Notes: generated by a model from the letters alone, not told the origin. A stretch of 56,285 nt of DNA from Acetobacteraceae bacterium (GCA_025352375.1 JANXTL010000018.1:1-56285); one strand, 5' to 3'. Shown: positions 22,133 to 30,699, counted from the first letter of the stretch. Numbers and translations are program-made.

Positions 22133-22960
22133 ATGTTGGATCCCCGAGACGCACTGGACGCCATTGGCCAGTTACCGGACCCGGAAATCGACATCGCGGA
22201 TGCGGCGCTGCAACTCGCCCGCGTCGACCAACCTGACGCCGATTGGCTGGCAGCGCGCGACCATTTGTCCGAGGTTGCCCGGGCGGTTGCCGCCCTCGCG
22301 GATACGTTGACCGATGCCGACCTCCCAACGCGCGCCATCGCGTTGTCGGGGCTCCTCGGTGGGCGGTTCGGTTACAAAGGCGATACCGAGACGTACGACG
22401 ATCCGAAGAATGCCAACCTGATTCACGTCGTGCAGCGTCGCCGGGGTTTGCCGGTCGCGCTCGGCGTGATTTGGCTGCACGCCGCCCGAGCTGCCGGTTG
22501 GGACGGGCATGGTGTCGATTTCCCGGCACATTTCCTCGTCTCGCTATCCGGCGACACGACCCAGGCCATTCTCGATGTATTCAACGGAGGCACCCCGCTG
22601 AGCGTCCGGGATTTGCGCAGTTTGCTCCGCCGGGTCGAGGGCGAAAAGGCCGAACTCCGCCCCGGCTTATTGCGCCCCATGAGCGCCCGGCGGGTGCTGC
22701 TGCGCCTGCAAAACAATATTATGACGCGGCGTTTGCAAGCCGACGATCACGACGGTGCGCTGGCTTGTGCGGAGGACATGTTGCGCTTCGCCCCCGATCA
22801 CGCGGAACTATGGCGGCAAGCGGCGGCGATGAATCAGCGTTTGGACCGCGTCGGCGCTGCTTTGCGCTGCTGCGACCGATTTTTGGCCCTGGTGCCGGAT
22901 GGGGATGTTGCGTCCGAGGTACGGGCCCTCGCCGGATCGTTAAGGTCGCGGCTGAACTGA
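22133..22960 (+). CDS. SirB1-family (transglutaminase-like/TPR) protein
   Basis: The protein has 275 residues. The segment GRFGYKGDTETYDDPKNANL followed by VVQRRRGLPVALGVIWLHAA and GVDFPAHFLV is the SirB1/transglutaminase-like-2 pattern (N-x-x-L-x-x-V-x-x-RR-G-x-P-x-x-L). The usual Cys of a true transglutaminase is not visible, so it is probably non-catalytic or a protein-interaction domain. The last 80 residues form a TPR-like region (ALACAEDMLRFAPDHAELWR). The role is not known. It starts 14 bp after thiC and abuts the methyltransferase ATG. Confidence 0.8.
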   Translation: MLDPRDALDAIGQLPDPEIDIADAALQLARVDQPDADWLAARDHLSEVARAVAALADTLTDADLPTRAIALSGLLGGRFGYKGDTETYDDPKNANLIHVVQRRRGLPVALGVIWLHAARAAGWDGHGVDFPAHFLVSLSGDTTQAILDVFNGGTPLSVRDLRSLLRRVEGEKAELRPGLLRPMSARRVLLRLQNNIMTRRLQADDHDGALACAEDMLRFAPDHAELWRQAAAMNQRLDRVGAALRCCDRFLALVPDGDVASEVRALAGSLRSRLN

Positions 22961-24022
22961 ATGGGCGACATCTTCAAGCGGGAGGCCGCCGCCAACCCGG
23001 AACCATTCACCGGCGAGCGGTTGACGTCGGCGCTGGATGGCCAGACCCAGATCGAGCATTACCATCGCTATCTTTTCGCCCGGTCCCTGTGTGCCGGCTT
23101 GGATGTGCTGGATGTCGCGAGCGGTGAAGGTTACGGATCCGCCCAACTGGCGCAGGTCGCCCGCTCCGTGGTTGGGGTGGAGTATTCGGAAGCCACGGCG
23201 CGCAGTGCCGGGGCCAATTTCCGCCGCGATAACCTCCGTTTCGTCCAAGGCGATGCGCGCGCGCTGCCATTGGCGGGTGCCAGCGTCGATGCCGTCGTGT
23301 CGTTCGAAACGATCGAGCATTTCGATGGGCAGGAGGCTTTCCTGTCAGAGATTCGCCGGGTGCTGCGGCCGGAAGGTTGCCTGATCGTCAGTACGCCCGA
23401 CCGCGACATTTACTCACCGTCCAGTGCCCCACCGAACGAATACCACGTACGGGAGTTGAGCCGCACCGAGTTCCTCGCCCTTCTACACCGGCATTTCAAC
23501 CATGTGGGGTTACTTCTGCAACGACCCATGCTCGGCTCGGTACTGTTACCCGAGGGCGCCACGACGGCCGAACCGCTGGTATTCGACCGACGCGGTACCA
23601 CGCATTTCGAGGCGTGCGCGGTCCTGCCGCGCGCGCCCTTTATCGTCGCGATCGCCTCCGATCGGCCGATACCGCCCTCACCCGCCAGCCTGTTCATCGA
23701 GCGAAGCGATGTGGATACAGACCGGCTCGGGTTGATCCAGCGAACCGCTGAGTTGGAACATATGCGCACCTTGTTCGACGACGCGCGGGCGCAGTTGTCC
23801 CACACGAATGCGGTGCTCACCGAAACCTATGGGGCGGCAACCCAGGCTACGATGGCGGCGCAGGCGACCGAACGAGCGCGCGCCGCGGCGACATCCGAAC
23901 TGGAAGCGCTCCGGTCCGAGTCCGCGCGAAGGCTGGAGGAGCTGGAGCGGACCCGGGGATCCCTGCGGACGTTCCTGCGACATTATTTGCCACGCTTGCG
24001 ACGTCATTTGTTGGGCCGTTAA
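22961..24022 (+). CDS. SAM-dependent methyltransferase with C-terminal coiled coil
   Basis: The protein has 353 residues. Its ATG directly follows the previous TGA. Seen: motif I VLDVASGEGYGSA, an acidic residue ending the next strand (VGVEYSEA), GDARALPLAGASVDAVVSFE and IEHFDGQEAFLSEIRRVLRPEG of class I (Methyltransf_11) enzymes. Residues from about 255 on form an Ala/Glu/Arg-rich coiled coil, then a basic tail (RHYLPRLRRHLLGR). This build is common in enzymes of surface-polysaccharide clusters that modify the growing glycan. The following glycosyltransferase supports that, but the acceptor is unknown. Confidence 0.85.
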   Translation: MGDIFKREAAANPEPFTGERLTSALDGQTQIEHYHRYLFARSLCAGLDVLDVASGEGYGSAQLAQVARSVVGVEYSEATARSAGANFRRDNLRFVQGDARALPLAGASVDAVVSFETIEHFDGQEAFLSEIRRVLRPEGCLIVSTPDRDIYSPSSAPPNEYHVRELSRTEFLALLHRHFNHVGLLLQRPMLGSVLLPEGATTAEPLVFDRRGTTHFEACAVLPRAPFIVAIASDRPIPPSPASLFIERSDVDTDRLGLIQRTAELEHMRTLFDDARAQLSHTNAVLTETYGAATQATMAAQATERARAAATSELEALRSESARRLEELERTRGSLRTFLRHYLPRLRRHLLGR

Positions 24023-24073
24023 CTTTTTCTTAACGATTGCGGTTTACCTTCGCCGAAAGCAGGCGAGGGCTTC

Positions 24074-24898
24074 ATGATGATCAGCGCATTTGTTGTGGCA
24101 TATAACCGAGCGGCGATTCTTGGCACGTGCTTGCGGGCGTTGCGGTTCGCGGATGAGGTGATTGTCGTGGACAAGTCGTCCACCGACGACACGCGCACCG
24201 TCGCGGAACAGTATGCCACGCGTGTCGTAACGGTGCCCTGGTCGCCCACGGTCGAGGGAACTCGCGATTTCGCGCTGTCGCAATGTGCGCACGATTGGAT
24301 TCTGTTTCTCGACGACGATGAATGCCTGAGCCCCGAGGCGGGCCCATTCATCCGCGCGGAACTTGCACGCGATCGTGCCGATGTCTTCGAATTCCCCTTG
24401 CGGCACTATATCCTGGGTGTACACGATGAGGCTGCGTATTACTGGCCGGAACACCATGTTCGCCTTTTCCGTCGCGGAGCCGTTTCGTTCGGAACGACCG
24501 TCCATCGGGGCATTCACGTTCATTCCCAGCGGCGCATGCGTATTCCGGCAGAAACCGGTGTCTGCATCCACCATCTGTCGCACCCCGACGTCAGCAGCTG
24601 GATCGAGCGCACCAACCGGTACACGTCTCTGTCCGACCGCGCTTGTGTCGCGGATGAGGGGTTGGATCTTGCCGCTTTCGCCCACGCCCGCCTCGACCAT
24701 TGGCTGGCCGGATCGCGCGACGGTTACCCGGCGGCCGCAGCGTTGTTGCGGGCTACATACGACATCGTTGACCGGCTGAAAACATGGGAGGAAGCGCGCG
24801 GCTTGGATGGCCACGCGCTTTTTGCTCAGGTCTGCGCTGAATTGGACGCGCCGCGTTCGTGGTTCAGCCGACTAGTTTCCCGCCGTCGACCGGGATGA
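24074..24898 (+). CDS. Glycosyltransferase family 2 protein
   Basis: The protein has 274 residues. It has a GT-A fold opening with ISAFVVAYNRAAILGTCLRA, then EVIVVDKSSTDDT and the metal-binding DxD region WILFLDDDECLSP; the later HHLSHPDVSSWIERTNRYT block is typical of the LPS-core type (WaaE/KdtX-like). It follows the methyltransferase after 51 bp. Its last ten codons (SRLVSRRRPG) lie on the reverse of a short SDR-like tail, so the original C-terminus may have been replaced. Confidence 0.85.
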   Translation: MMISAFVVAYNRAAILGTCLRALRFADEVIVVDKSSTDDTRTVAEQYATRVVTVPWSPTVEGTRDFALSQCAHDWILFLDDDECLSPEAGPFIRAELARDRADVFEFPLRHYILGVHDEAAYYWPEHHVRLFRRGAVSFGTTVHRGIHVHSQRRMRIPAETGVCIHHLSHPDVSSWIERTNRYTSLSDRACVADEGLDLAAFAHARLDHWLAGSRDGYPAAAALLRATYDIVDRLKTWEEARGLDGHALFAQVCAELDAPRSWFSRLVSRRRPG

Positions 24899-24937
24899 CC
24901 CAGCCGGTGCCGGAGGTCAGGTGCGTCACCGCCGCCA
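24864..24937 (-). pseudogene. C-terminal remnant of a short-chain dehydrogenase
   Basis: Just beyond the stop of the SDR gene at 24938, in another frame of the same strand, the sequence reads NVLMAAVTHLTSGTGWVIPV then DGGKLVG and TGA. This is a near-perfect SDR C-terminus (the T-G-x-x-x-x-V-DGG-x strand). No matching upstream part is present. It overlaps the 3' end of the glycosyltransferase gene by 35 bp. It is probably what is left of a second SDR after deletion. Confidence 0.5.
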
Positions 24938-25720
24938 TCAGAACATTGGGCCGCGGTTGGCGGCGCCGCCGTCGATGGTGACGATCGTGCCGGTGGTGTA
25001 GGCGGATTTGTCGGATGCGAGGAAGGCGACCATCCAGCCGATTTCCTCGGGCGTGCCGGCGCGGCCCATGGGCAGGGGCTTCATCAGCTCCTCCCATTTT
25101 TCCGCGTCGCCAAACCGGTCCAGGGCCCGGGTTTTCATGATAGTGACGAGACGGTCGGTGGCGATAGCGCCGGGGTTGATCCCGACCACCCGCAGCTTGT
25201 CGTCGCCGGCGGAACCGCCGAGCGCTTTGGTGAAGGCCATCAACGCAGCGTTGCCGGTGGAGCCGGCGATGTAGGTTCGGTCCATCTTCTCCCCAGCCAC
25301 GCCAAGGACGTTGACGATGACGCCGCGCTGGCGGGATTTCATCTCGGCATAGAAGCGGCGGCACATGTTGATGTAGCCGAACACTTTCAGGTCCCACGCG
25401 GCGCGCCAGCGGTCTTCGGTGATGGATTGCAGGTCGCCGGCCGGGATGGCGCCGGCGTTGTTCACCAGGATGTCGATGCCAGCGTGCTCAGAGACCAGCT
25501 TGTCCACGTTGCGGCTGTCGGACAAATCGTAGGCGTGGACTTGCACGTTAACGTTATGCCGTGCGGCTATTTTCTGCCGGGCGTTGTCCAGGTCGGCCAG
25601 GGTGCGGGAGACCAGGATGACGTTAACGCCTTCCTCGGCCAGGCATTCCGCGCTGGCGAGGCCGATGCCTTTGGAGGCGCCGGTGATCAGGGCTGTCTTG
25701 CCTCTGAGGTTGAGGTCCAT
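24938..25720 (-). CDS. SDR-family oxidoreductase with an atypical active site
   Basis: The protein has 260 residues. GGAGGAAG precedes the ATG. The NAD(P)-binding TGASKGIG (residues 13-20), DILVNNAGA and IDGG blocks are normal. The catalytic Y-x-x-x-K is not: the region reads TYIAGSTGNAALMAFTKALG, where the lysine position holds Ser or Asn depending on alignment. I recall a divergent SDR subgroup with such a GN-A-A-L-M-A-F-T pattern; whether it reduces substrates the usual way is uncertain. It stands alone, convergent with the glycosyltransferase. Confidence 0.85.
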   Translation of the reverse strand: MDLNLRGKTALITGASKGIGLASAECLAEEGVNVILVSRTLADLDNARQKIAARHNVNVQVHAYDLSDSRNVDKLVSEHAGIDILVNNAGAIPAGDLQSITEDRWRAAWDLKVFGYINMCRRFYAEMKSRQRGVIVNVLGVAGEKMDRTYIAGSTGNAALMAFTKALGGSAGDDKLRVVGINPGAIATDRLVTIMKTRALDRFGDAEKWEELMKPLPMGRAGTPEEIGWMVAFLASDKSAYTTGTIVTIDGGAANRGPMF

Positions 25721-25795
25721 GGTTGCTTCCTCCGTTTATTGGTCGGTCGTCGGGGGATAGATCGGTCGCGAGGTTTGAGCAATCGACGGGCGTTC

Positions 25796-26188
25796 TCAAG
25801 GTTCGGATACGGTCAGATCCACTGCAGCCGAAGCCGCTCCACGCACCAGGGTTCGGTCGAATGTCGCGAAGCGGACGGCTGTGTGGCTGGACGCCAGGTG
25901 CAAGGCGTCGGCGAAATCGAGGCCCTGTCGGCTCCAGGCCAGAGCTTGCAGCACGGCAGCCTCATCTTCGCACCGGACAGACGGAAGCGCGGCTAAGTTG
26001 CCGAGCGCGCCGGCTACCTCCTGCTTGCCCTTGCGGTACAGTCGCCGGAGGACCCATTCAGTCTCCAACATGACCGATTTCGGCAGAAAGACCATCTCTG
26101 TTTCGAAGAGCAGGCGCGCTCGCGCGGCCTGTGCTGAGTCGGCGCCCGTCAACACCCGGACGACGACGTTAGTATCGGCCACGATCAC
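25796..26188 (-). CDS. PIN-domain toxin, VapC family
   Basis: The protein has 130 residues from the GTG at 26188, giving the family start VIVADTNVVVRVLTG; a longer frame upstream only rereads the antitoxin gene. Acidic residues expected of the PIN nuclease site are present: D5, E44, D94 (DFADALHLA) and D111 (FDRTL). VapC proteins cleave tRNA or rRNA. Its start overlaps the end of the restored antitoxin frame by 20 bp, the usual coupled arrangement. The antitoxin is frameshifted as given, which is hard to reconcile with an active toxin. Confidence 0.85.
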   Translation of the reverse strand: MIVADTNVVVRVLTGADSAQAARARLLFETEMVFLPKSVMLETEWVLRRLYRKGKQEVAGALGNLAALPSVRCEDEAAVLQALAWSRQGLDFADALHLASSHTAVRFATFDRTLVRGAASAAVDLTVSEP

Positions 26189-26448
26189 GGCGGGCGATCG
26201 CTTCGTCGGCAATGGCAGCGTCCATCTCTTCGATCGTGCGAGCGGGACCGGAGACAGGGAGGCAGCCGGCAACATCGTCCAGGGGGGGGCGTGGGGCGTG
26301 TCGGCCGCACCGATTTCAATGGCCGCAGCAAGACGCCGTCGCCGACCTCTTCGACCGAGAACATCGTCCCGGCCGTCCAGCCATGGCTCTCCCGCACGGC
26401 CTTGGGCAGAATAACCTGACCTTTCGACGATAAGTGAGTGCTGGCCAT
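26169..26448 (-). pseudogene. AbrB/MazE-type antitoxin, frameshifted in an eight-C tract
   Basis: From the ATG at 26448: MASTHLSSKGQVILPKAVRE, then SHGWTAGTMFSVEEVG and LLRPL, a SpoVT/AbrB DNA-binding domain. The frame then meets a run of eight C on the minus strand (G on the plus strand, 26282-26289). With seven C the frame would go on as LDDVAGCLPVSGPARTIEEM then DAAIADEAIARRDRGRY and stop at 26169, exactly the known family tail (L-E-D-V-A-G-C-L ... E-M-D-A-A-I). As given it reads into arginine/proline-rich nonsense ending at 26185. The span of 280 bases is 93 codons plus one. Confidence 0.75.
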
Positions 26449-26455
26449 GCATGAG

Positions 26456-26473
26456 AGGTAAGAATAGGTAAGA
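26456..26473. promoter_or_regulatory. Direct repeats ahead of the vapBC-like pair, likely operator
   Basis: AGGTAAGA occurs twice with a 2-bp gap, a 10-bp period equal to one DNA turn. It lies 8 bases upstream of the antitoxin ATG, where AbrB-type antitoxins bind their own promoters. No strong ribosome site is visible. Confidence 0.45.
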
Positions 26474-26540
26474 CCGACGTCAAGTTCTTCCAAATCCAGT
26501 ATCGTCCCGATAGTCCTTTAACGCTTCCGCGGTGCTCCCC

Positions 26541-27731
26541 ATGACGACCATCGCCCCCACGATCGCCCTCCTGGTCGTCGCCATCGTGGTCGCGATCCTC
26601 GCCCGGCGCCTGCGCCTGCCCTACACCGTCGGGCTGGTCGTCACCGGAGCCATCCTCGCCGTATCGCACATCGACATCGGCATCGCCCTGACGCACGCGT
26701 TCATCTACGACGTCGCCCTCCCGCCGCTGTTGTTCGAGGCTGCGTTGTTCATCCACTGGCACGAACTCCGCCGCGACGCGGTGCCGGTGCTGACCCTCGC
26801 GACCATCGGCACCGTTATTTCGGGGGCGGCTGTTACCGCCGGTATGGTCTGGCTGCTCCATTGGCCGCTTCCCGCCGCGCTGACCTTCGGCGTGTTGATC
26901 GCCGCCACCGACCCCGTCGCCGTCATTGCCATGTTCAAAGACACCGGCGTTCACGGCCGCCTCCGCCTGTTGGTGGAAAGCGAGAGCCTGCTGAACGATG
27001 GCGTCGCGGCGGTACTGTTCGGCTTGGTCCTCAGTTGGGTCGGGGGCGCGGAAATCACAGGTTTGGCGGGTGCCGCCAAACTGATTGTGACGGCTGGCGG
27101 CGGTGTGCTGGTCGGGGTCGTTTGCGGCGCGCTCGGGATTATGGTGGCGGGGCGCACATCCGATCGTATGGTGGAAACCGCCGTCACAGTGGCCGCCGCA
27201 TACGGTTCGTTCCTCGGCGCGGAGCACTTTCATCTGTCCGGCGTTTTGGCGACGGTCTCGGCGGGTTTGCTCATGGGCAACCTTGGCGTGCTCGGCGAAC
27301 CAGAAGGCGGGGTGTTGACCAAGGAAGGGCAGGCGTTCGTCGTCGTGTTCTGGGAATTCGCTGCGTTCATCGCCAATTCGCTGGTGTTCATCCTGATTGG
27401 CGTTACCGCGGCGCGCATCCCCTTCGCGGCGCTTGGCTGGGCAGCGCTACCGATGATCGTTGGTGTTGTGCTGATTGGCCGAGCGCTGACGGTGTACCCG
27501 CTTTGCCTGATTTTCAAAGCGACGCGCTGGACGATCGCCGGTGGCATGCAGCACGTGCTGTGGTGGGGCGGGCTCAGGGGTGCATTGGCCCTCGCGCTGG
27601 CGCTGACCGTTCCGGACTCTGTACCGCTTCACAATGAGATCGTCATCGCAACGTTCACGGTCGTCGGGTTCACCGTTGTCGTGCAGGGGCTGACGATGGG
27701 GCCGCTGCTGAAACGGCTCGGCCTGGTCTAA
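26541..27731 (+). CDS. Sodium:proton antiporter, CPA1/NhaP type
   Basis: The protein has 396 residues from the ATG at 26541; a GTG at 26532 would add three residues, and neither start has a clear ribosome site. It is hydrophobic throughout, about 11-12 helices. Key blocks: PYTVGLVVTGAIL, PPLLFEAAL, FGVLIAATDPVAVIAMFKDT (the ATDPV motif with the transport aspartate), ESLLNDGVAAVLFG (the ND motif) and GGLRGALALALALTVP. The family exchanges Na+ or K+ for H+ across the inner membrane. It lacks the long cytosolic tail of NhaP2-like proteins. It is divergent from the toxin-antitoxin pair. Confidence 0.9.
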   Translation: MTTIAPTIALLVVAIVVAILARRLRLPYTVGLVVTGAILAVSHIDIGIALTHAFIYDVALPPLLFEAALFIHWHELRRDAVPVLTLATIGTVISGAAVTAGMVWLLHWPLPAALTFGVLIAATDPVAVIAMFKDTGVHGRLRLLVESESLLNDGVAAVLFGLVLSWVGGAEITGLAGAAKLIVTAGGGVLVGVVCGALGIMVAGRTSDRMVETAVTVAAAYGSFLGAEHFHLSGVLATVSAGLLMGNLGVLGEPEGGVLTKEGQAFVVVFWEFAAFIANSLVFILIGVTAARIPFAALGWAALPMIVGVVLIGRALTVYPLCLIFKATRWTIAGGMQHVLWWGGLRGALALALALTVPDSVPLHNEIVIATFTVVGFTVVVQGLTMGPLLKRLGLV

Positions 27732-27982
27732 CGCGGCAGCAGCATGTCGGTAATCAGGCGCACGACCTCCACATAGCTGCGCATCATGAGCCCCGCGAAG
27801 GCGCCGGTCAGCAGGCCCACAGGCGCCCAGGCCCAACCGAACCCGGCCAAAGCCGCCCAAATGCCGGCGATCGACAGAACCGTCCCGACCGCGATGGCAA
27901 GTGTGGTGCCGTGCTTCACCAACAGCCGCACCACCGGGTAGGCTTTATCCGGATCCGGCAACGCTTGGTATTCGTCAGACAT
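27728..27982 (-). CDS. Small inner-membrane protein with two helices
   Basis: The protein has 84 residues: a soluble N-terminal 22, then two predicted helices (TLAIAVGTVLSIAGIWAALA and APVGLLTGAFAGLMMRS) and an amphipathic end VRLITDMLLPR. No family was recognised. Its stop overlaps the antiporter stop by 4 bp in convergent orientation. Its start lies 8 bp inside the end of the upstream gene, so it belongs to the 27728-29881 unit. Confidence 0.65.
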   Translation of the reverse strand: MSDEYQALPDPDKAYPVVRLLVKHGTTLAIAVGTVLSIAGIWAALAGFGWAWAPVGLLTGAFAGLMMRSYVEVVRLITDMLLPR

Positions 27983-28490
27983 TTGGTTCGACCAGCCGGG
28001 GGGTCAGCGGCTTACACACCCGCACGCCCTTGCGCCCGATCAGCCCGCGCACATCGTCCAGGCTGGCGGCCACGCCGATGGCACGGCGTTCGGACGATTT
28101 GTCCAACCCGACCGGGTGCATCCAGGTCAGCGGAACCAGCCCGGCCGAGGCCCCGTCCTCCACCACGATCAACGCGCCATCCATTGGCACATCGGGGGTG
28201 GCGTCGATGCCGCCGAACACGTTGCGGTACCAATTGTTCATCAGCTCCCGCCACTCCCCGGTGCCGCCCGGACCTGCCTTGGCGCGGTAGGCGTCGGAGG
28301 TGAAAACTTCCGGCCCGTCCACCTGATGCAGCGCGACGAAGGGGGATGCCGACTCACTGAGCGACTCGAATCGTTGGGTGGCCCGGATGCCGGGGATTGA
28401 GAGCAGCTTGTGCATGTGGGACAGGTACCAGGCGTCCCACTCCACCCGCCGATCGGTGGCGATCAGCGCCATTTCCACCATGTAGATCAT
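27975..28490 (-). CDS. Conserved protein, probable dimeric alpha/beta-barrel fold
   Basis: The protein has 171 residues. The start YMVEMALIATDRRVEWDAWY followed by HMHKLLSIPGIRATQRFE has the strand-helix pattern of EthD/Dabb-like ferredoxin folds (W-x-x-W-Y-x-x-HM-x-x-L-L-x-x-PG). Its ATG overlaps the flavoprotein stop by 4 bp, so the two are co-translated; a binding or processing role on the same metabolite is likely, but I do not know its function. Confidence 0.7.
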   Translation of the reverse strand: MIYMVEMALIATDRRVEWDAWYLSHMHKLLSIPGIRATQRFESLSESASPFVALHQVDGPEVFTSDAYRAKAGPGGTGEWRELMNNWYRNVFGGIDATPDVPMDGALIVVEDGASAGLVPLTWMHPVGLDKSSERRAIGVAASLDDVRGLIGRKGVRVCKPLTPRLVEPNV

Positions 28491-29881
28491 TGTTTCGCTC
28501 CCGCGGCATGCTCGGCCGCCCTGAATCCGAAAACCGCCGACTTCGATAAGCCGCCAGTGTAACCGATGGCCGGCCCGCCCTCGATCCCGCCCGTGGTGGC
28601 GCCAGCCGCGTATAACCCCGCGATTGGCGTGCCGGCCTCGTTCAAAACGCGGGCATCCGTATCGATCCGGATGCCGCCCATCGTGTAGGTGATGCCGGCG
28701 CAGGCAGGGATCGCAACGAACGGACCCCTCGCGATGGGCATCGGCTTGGCCTTGTCGGTCGAGCGGATTGGCCTCAGCGAGGCGAAGTCGCCTGACGCGC
28801 AGGCGGTGTTGTAGGCGGCAACCGTTGCCTCCAATCCGTCGGGGTCAAGACTCGCCACGCCCGCCAGCTCGCGGAGCGTCGTACCACGCAGAATGGTGCC
28901 CCCAGCCCGCTCCAACGCGGGGTTCGCGGGAATGCGGGCGGAGCGGCCGGGACCCTCCCAGATCGGTGTGTCCATGATGAGCGTGGCGCAGAGCGGGTCC
29001 TCGGCGCGGGCGATCGTATTGGCCATATGGACGCCGCCTTTACCCTCATCGAGGAACCGCTGCCCGGCGGGGTTCACCACGATCCCGGCCACCGCCATGG
29101 CGTCGAGTTCGGGGTAGGGCCAGACCTTGTCGTTGGTCATGGCGTCGCGGGACAGCAAATGCCCATAGAAGCAGTCCATCGCGGAGACCGCGCCGCCAAC
29201 CTCGGCCGCCATGCGCATCCCGTCGCCCATGCCGGTTTCGGCGCCGCGTTGCTTTACCGATTCGGGGTTGGACATCATGTGCTGGCGCAGCAGTGCTTTG
29301 TTCGCCTGGAAACCGCCGTCGGCGATAACCACGGCTTTGGCTTCGAACCGTTGGCCGGTGGCCTCCACCCCGGTTACTCGATCACCATCCACGACCAGCC
29401 GCTCGGCTTTCACGCCCAGATGCAGCGTGCCGCCGAGCTTCCGTAGCCGGTCGGTCAGGGTGCGCAGCATCACGTCTGGGCCTCGGCCCCTCCAATCCAT
29501 TCCTGCCACCAGCGCCCGTGGGGGCGCCATCGTCCAGGCCAAATACGACAGGGACCCGGTCCGGATGAAGCGCACGCCCTGGACGCGGAGCCAGTCGATG
29601 ACTTTGGTCGTCTGCTCGATCAGCAGTTGGGCCAAAGCGGGGTCGGTGTAGCCTTCCGTGTTGCGCTCGATCCCGGCGGCTAGGTTGGCGGCGGGTTCTT
29701 TGGGGTTGACGTAGCCGACATGGACGATGCCGCCGGACCAGCGCGTGTTGCACTTATAATCCGGTGCCTCCCCTTTCTCCAGGATGGCGACTTTCAGGCC
29801 GCGCTCGGCCGCTCTTGTGCCCGCCACCAGGCCGGCGATGCCGCCGCCGATGACGATCAGGTCGTAGGTTTGGTCGCCCAT
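28487..29881 (-). CDS. FAD-dependent dehydrogenase, TcuA/fumarate reductase flavoprotein family
   Basis: The protein has 464 residues. It has an FAD-binding LIVIGGGIAGLVAGTRAAERG at the N-terminus, the RWSGG region, a capping domain, and the closing GGIRIDTDARVLNEAGTPIAGLYAAGATTGG (given here in pieces) that binds FAD. The build matches tricarballylate dehydrogenase TcuA and relatives, which oxidise or reduce C-C bonds in carboxylic acids. No TcuB-like electron carrier is adjacent. It is followed by two genes with 4- and 8-bp overlaps and lies 8 bp after the SDR gene upstream. Confidence 0.85.
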   Translation of the reverse strand: MGDQTYDLIVIGGGIAGLVAGTRAAERGLKVAILEKGEAPDYKCNTRWSGGIVHVGYVNPKEPAANLAAGIERNTEGYTDPALAQLLIEQTTKVIDWLRVQGVRFIRTGSLSYLAWTMAPPRALVAGMDWRGRGPDVMLRTLTDRLRKLGGTLHLGVKAERLVVDGDRVTGVEATGQRFEAKAVVIADGGFQANKALLRQHMMSNPESVKQRGAETGMGDGMRMAAEVGGAVSAMDCFYGHLLSRDAMTNDKVWPYPELDAMAVAGIVVNPAGQRFLDEGKGGVHMANTIARAEDPLCATLIMDTPIWEGPGRSARIPANPALERAGGTILRGTTLRELAGVASLDPDGLEATVAAYNTACASGDFASLRPIRSTDKAKPMPIARGPFVAIPACAGITYTMGGIRIDTDARVLNEAGTPIAGLYAAGATTGGIEGGPAIGYTGGLSKSAVFGFRAAEHAAGAKQ

Positions 29882-29889
29882 GGAGGCGA

Positions 29890-30699
29890 TTATGCCGGCA
29901 TGAGTTGGGTTCCGCCATCCACGCGCAGGACCTGGCCGGTGACGAATTCGCCCATGGGGCCGGCGAACAGCGCCACCGCGCGCGCGACCTCATCGACCAA
30001 AGCGATGCGGTCCAGCGTGCCGCCTTCCGCGAGCCGATTCGGATCCACGGCGCGTGTGTTCATGAACCGCCCGGTGCGTGTGTCCCCCGGCGCGATGCTG
30101 TTGGCGGTGACGTTGTAGGGTCGCAACTGCGCCGCGAGGCAGCGGGTGTAGTGAATCGCACCGGCCTTGGACGTTGCGTAGATCGCACCGTTGGTGCGCC
30201 CGCCATAGGCCGCGATGGAGCTAATAGTAACGATCCGCCCGGCCTTCCGTTCCATCATCCCTCGTGCAATGACCTGGCACACGAAAATGGTGCTGAGCAA
30301 ATTGCGCTCCAGCACCGACCGAACGTCTTCCTCCTTCACCATGATGGCGTCGTTTGGATCGGGTTTGCCCCCCGCCGCCGCGATGTCGCCGCCGGCGTTA
30401 TGGACCAGCACATGCAGCGGGCCCAGGGTTTCGGCCGTGGCGACCACCCGCTCCACATGGTCCATGCGGGTGAGATCGCCGAGCACGGGGATGGCGCGGA
30501 TGTTGTATTGCGCGGCGATCTGGGCGGCGGTGTCGGTCAGGGTCGTGCCTTCGTCGTATTCCGCCGGCCCGTTCTCTCGCATGCCGTGGATCGCGAGGTC
30601 GCAACCCAGGCCAGCCAGCGTCTCGGCGAAAGCGCGCCCAAGGCCGCGGCCGGCGCCGGTGACGAGGGCGACTTTTCCTTGTAGGGGGAGGTTGGTCAT
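29890..30699 (-). CDS. SDR-family NAD(P)-dependent oxidoreductase
   Basis: The protein has 269 residues from the ATG at 30699, which follows GGAAGGA and puts the coenzyme motif TGAGRGLG at residues 14-21; the 85-codon frame upstream is not SDR-like. HNAGGD and the catalytic YATSKAGAIHYT (Y-x-x-x-K) are intact, and the C-terminus TGQVLRVDGGTQ is typical. An insertion (GGKPDPNDAIMVKEE) precedes the helix carrying the active site. It is the first gene of the unit ending with the flavoprotein and small proteins, so it may provide or remove the hydroxyl acted on there (inference). Confidence 0.9.
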   Translation of the reverse strand: MTNLPLQGKVALVTGAGRGLGRAFAETLAGLGCDLAIHGMRENGPAEYDEGTTLTDTAAQIAAQYNIRAIPVLGDLTRMDHVERVVATAETLGPLHVLVHNAGGDIAAAGGKPDPNDAIMVKEEDVRSVLERNLLSTIFVCQVIARGMMERKAGRIVTISSIAAYGGRTNGAIYATSKAGAIHYTRCLAAQLRPYNVTANSIAPGDTRTGRFMNTRAVDPNRLAEGGTLDRIALVDEVARAVALFAGPMGEFVTGQVLRVDGGTQLMPA

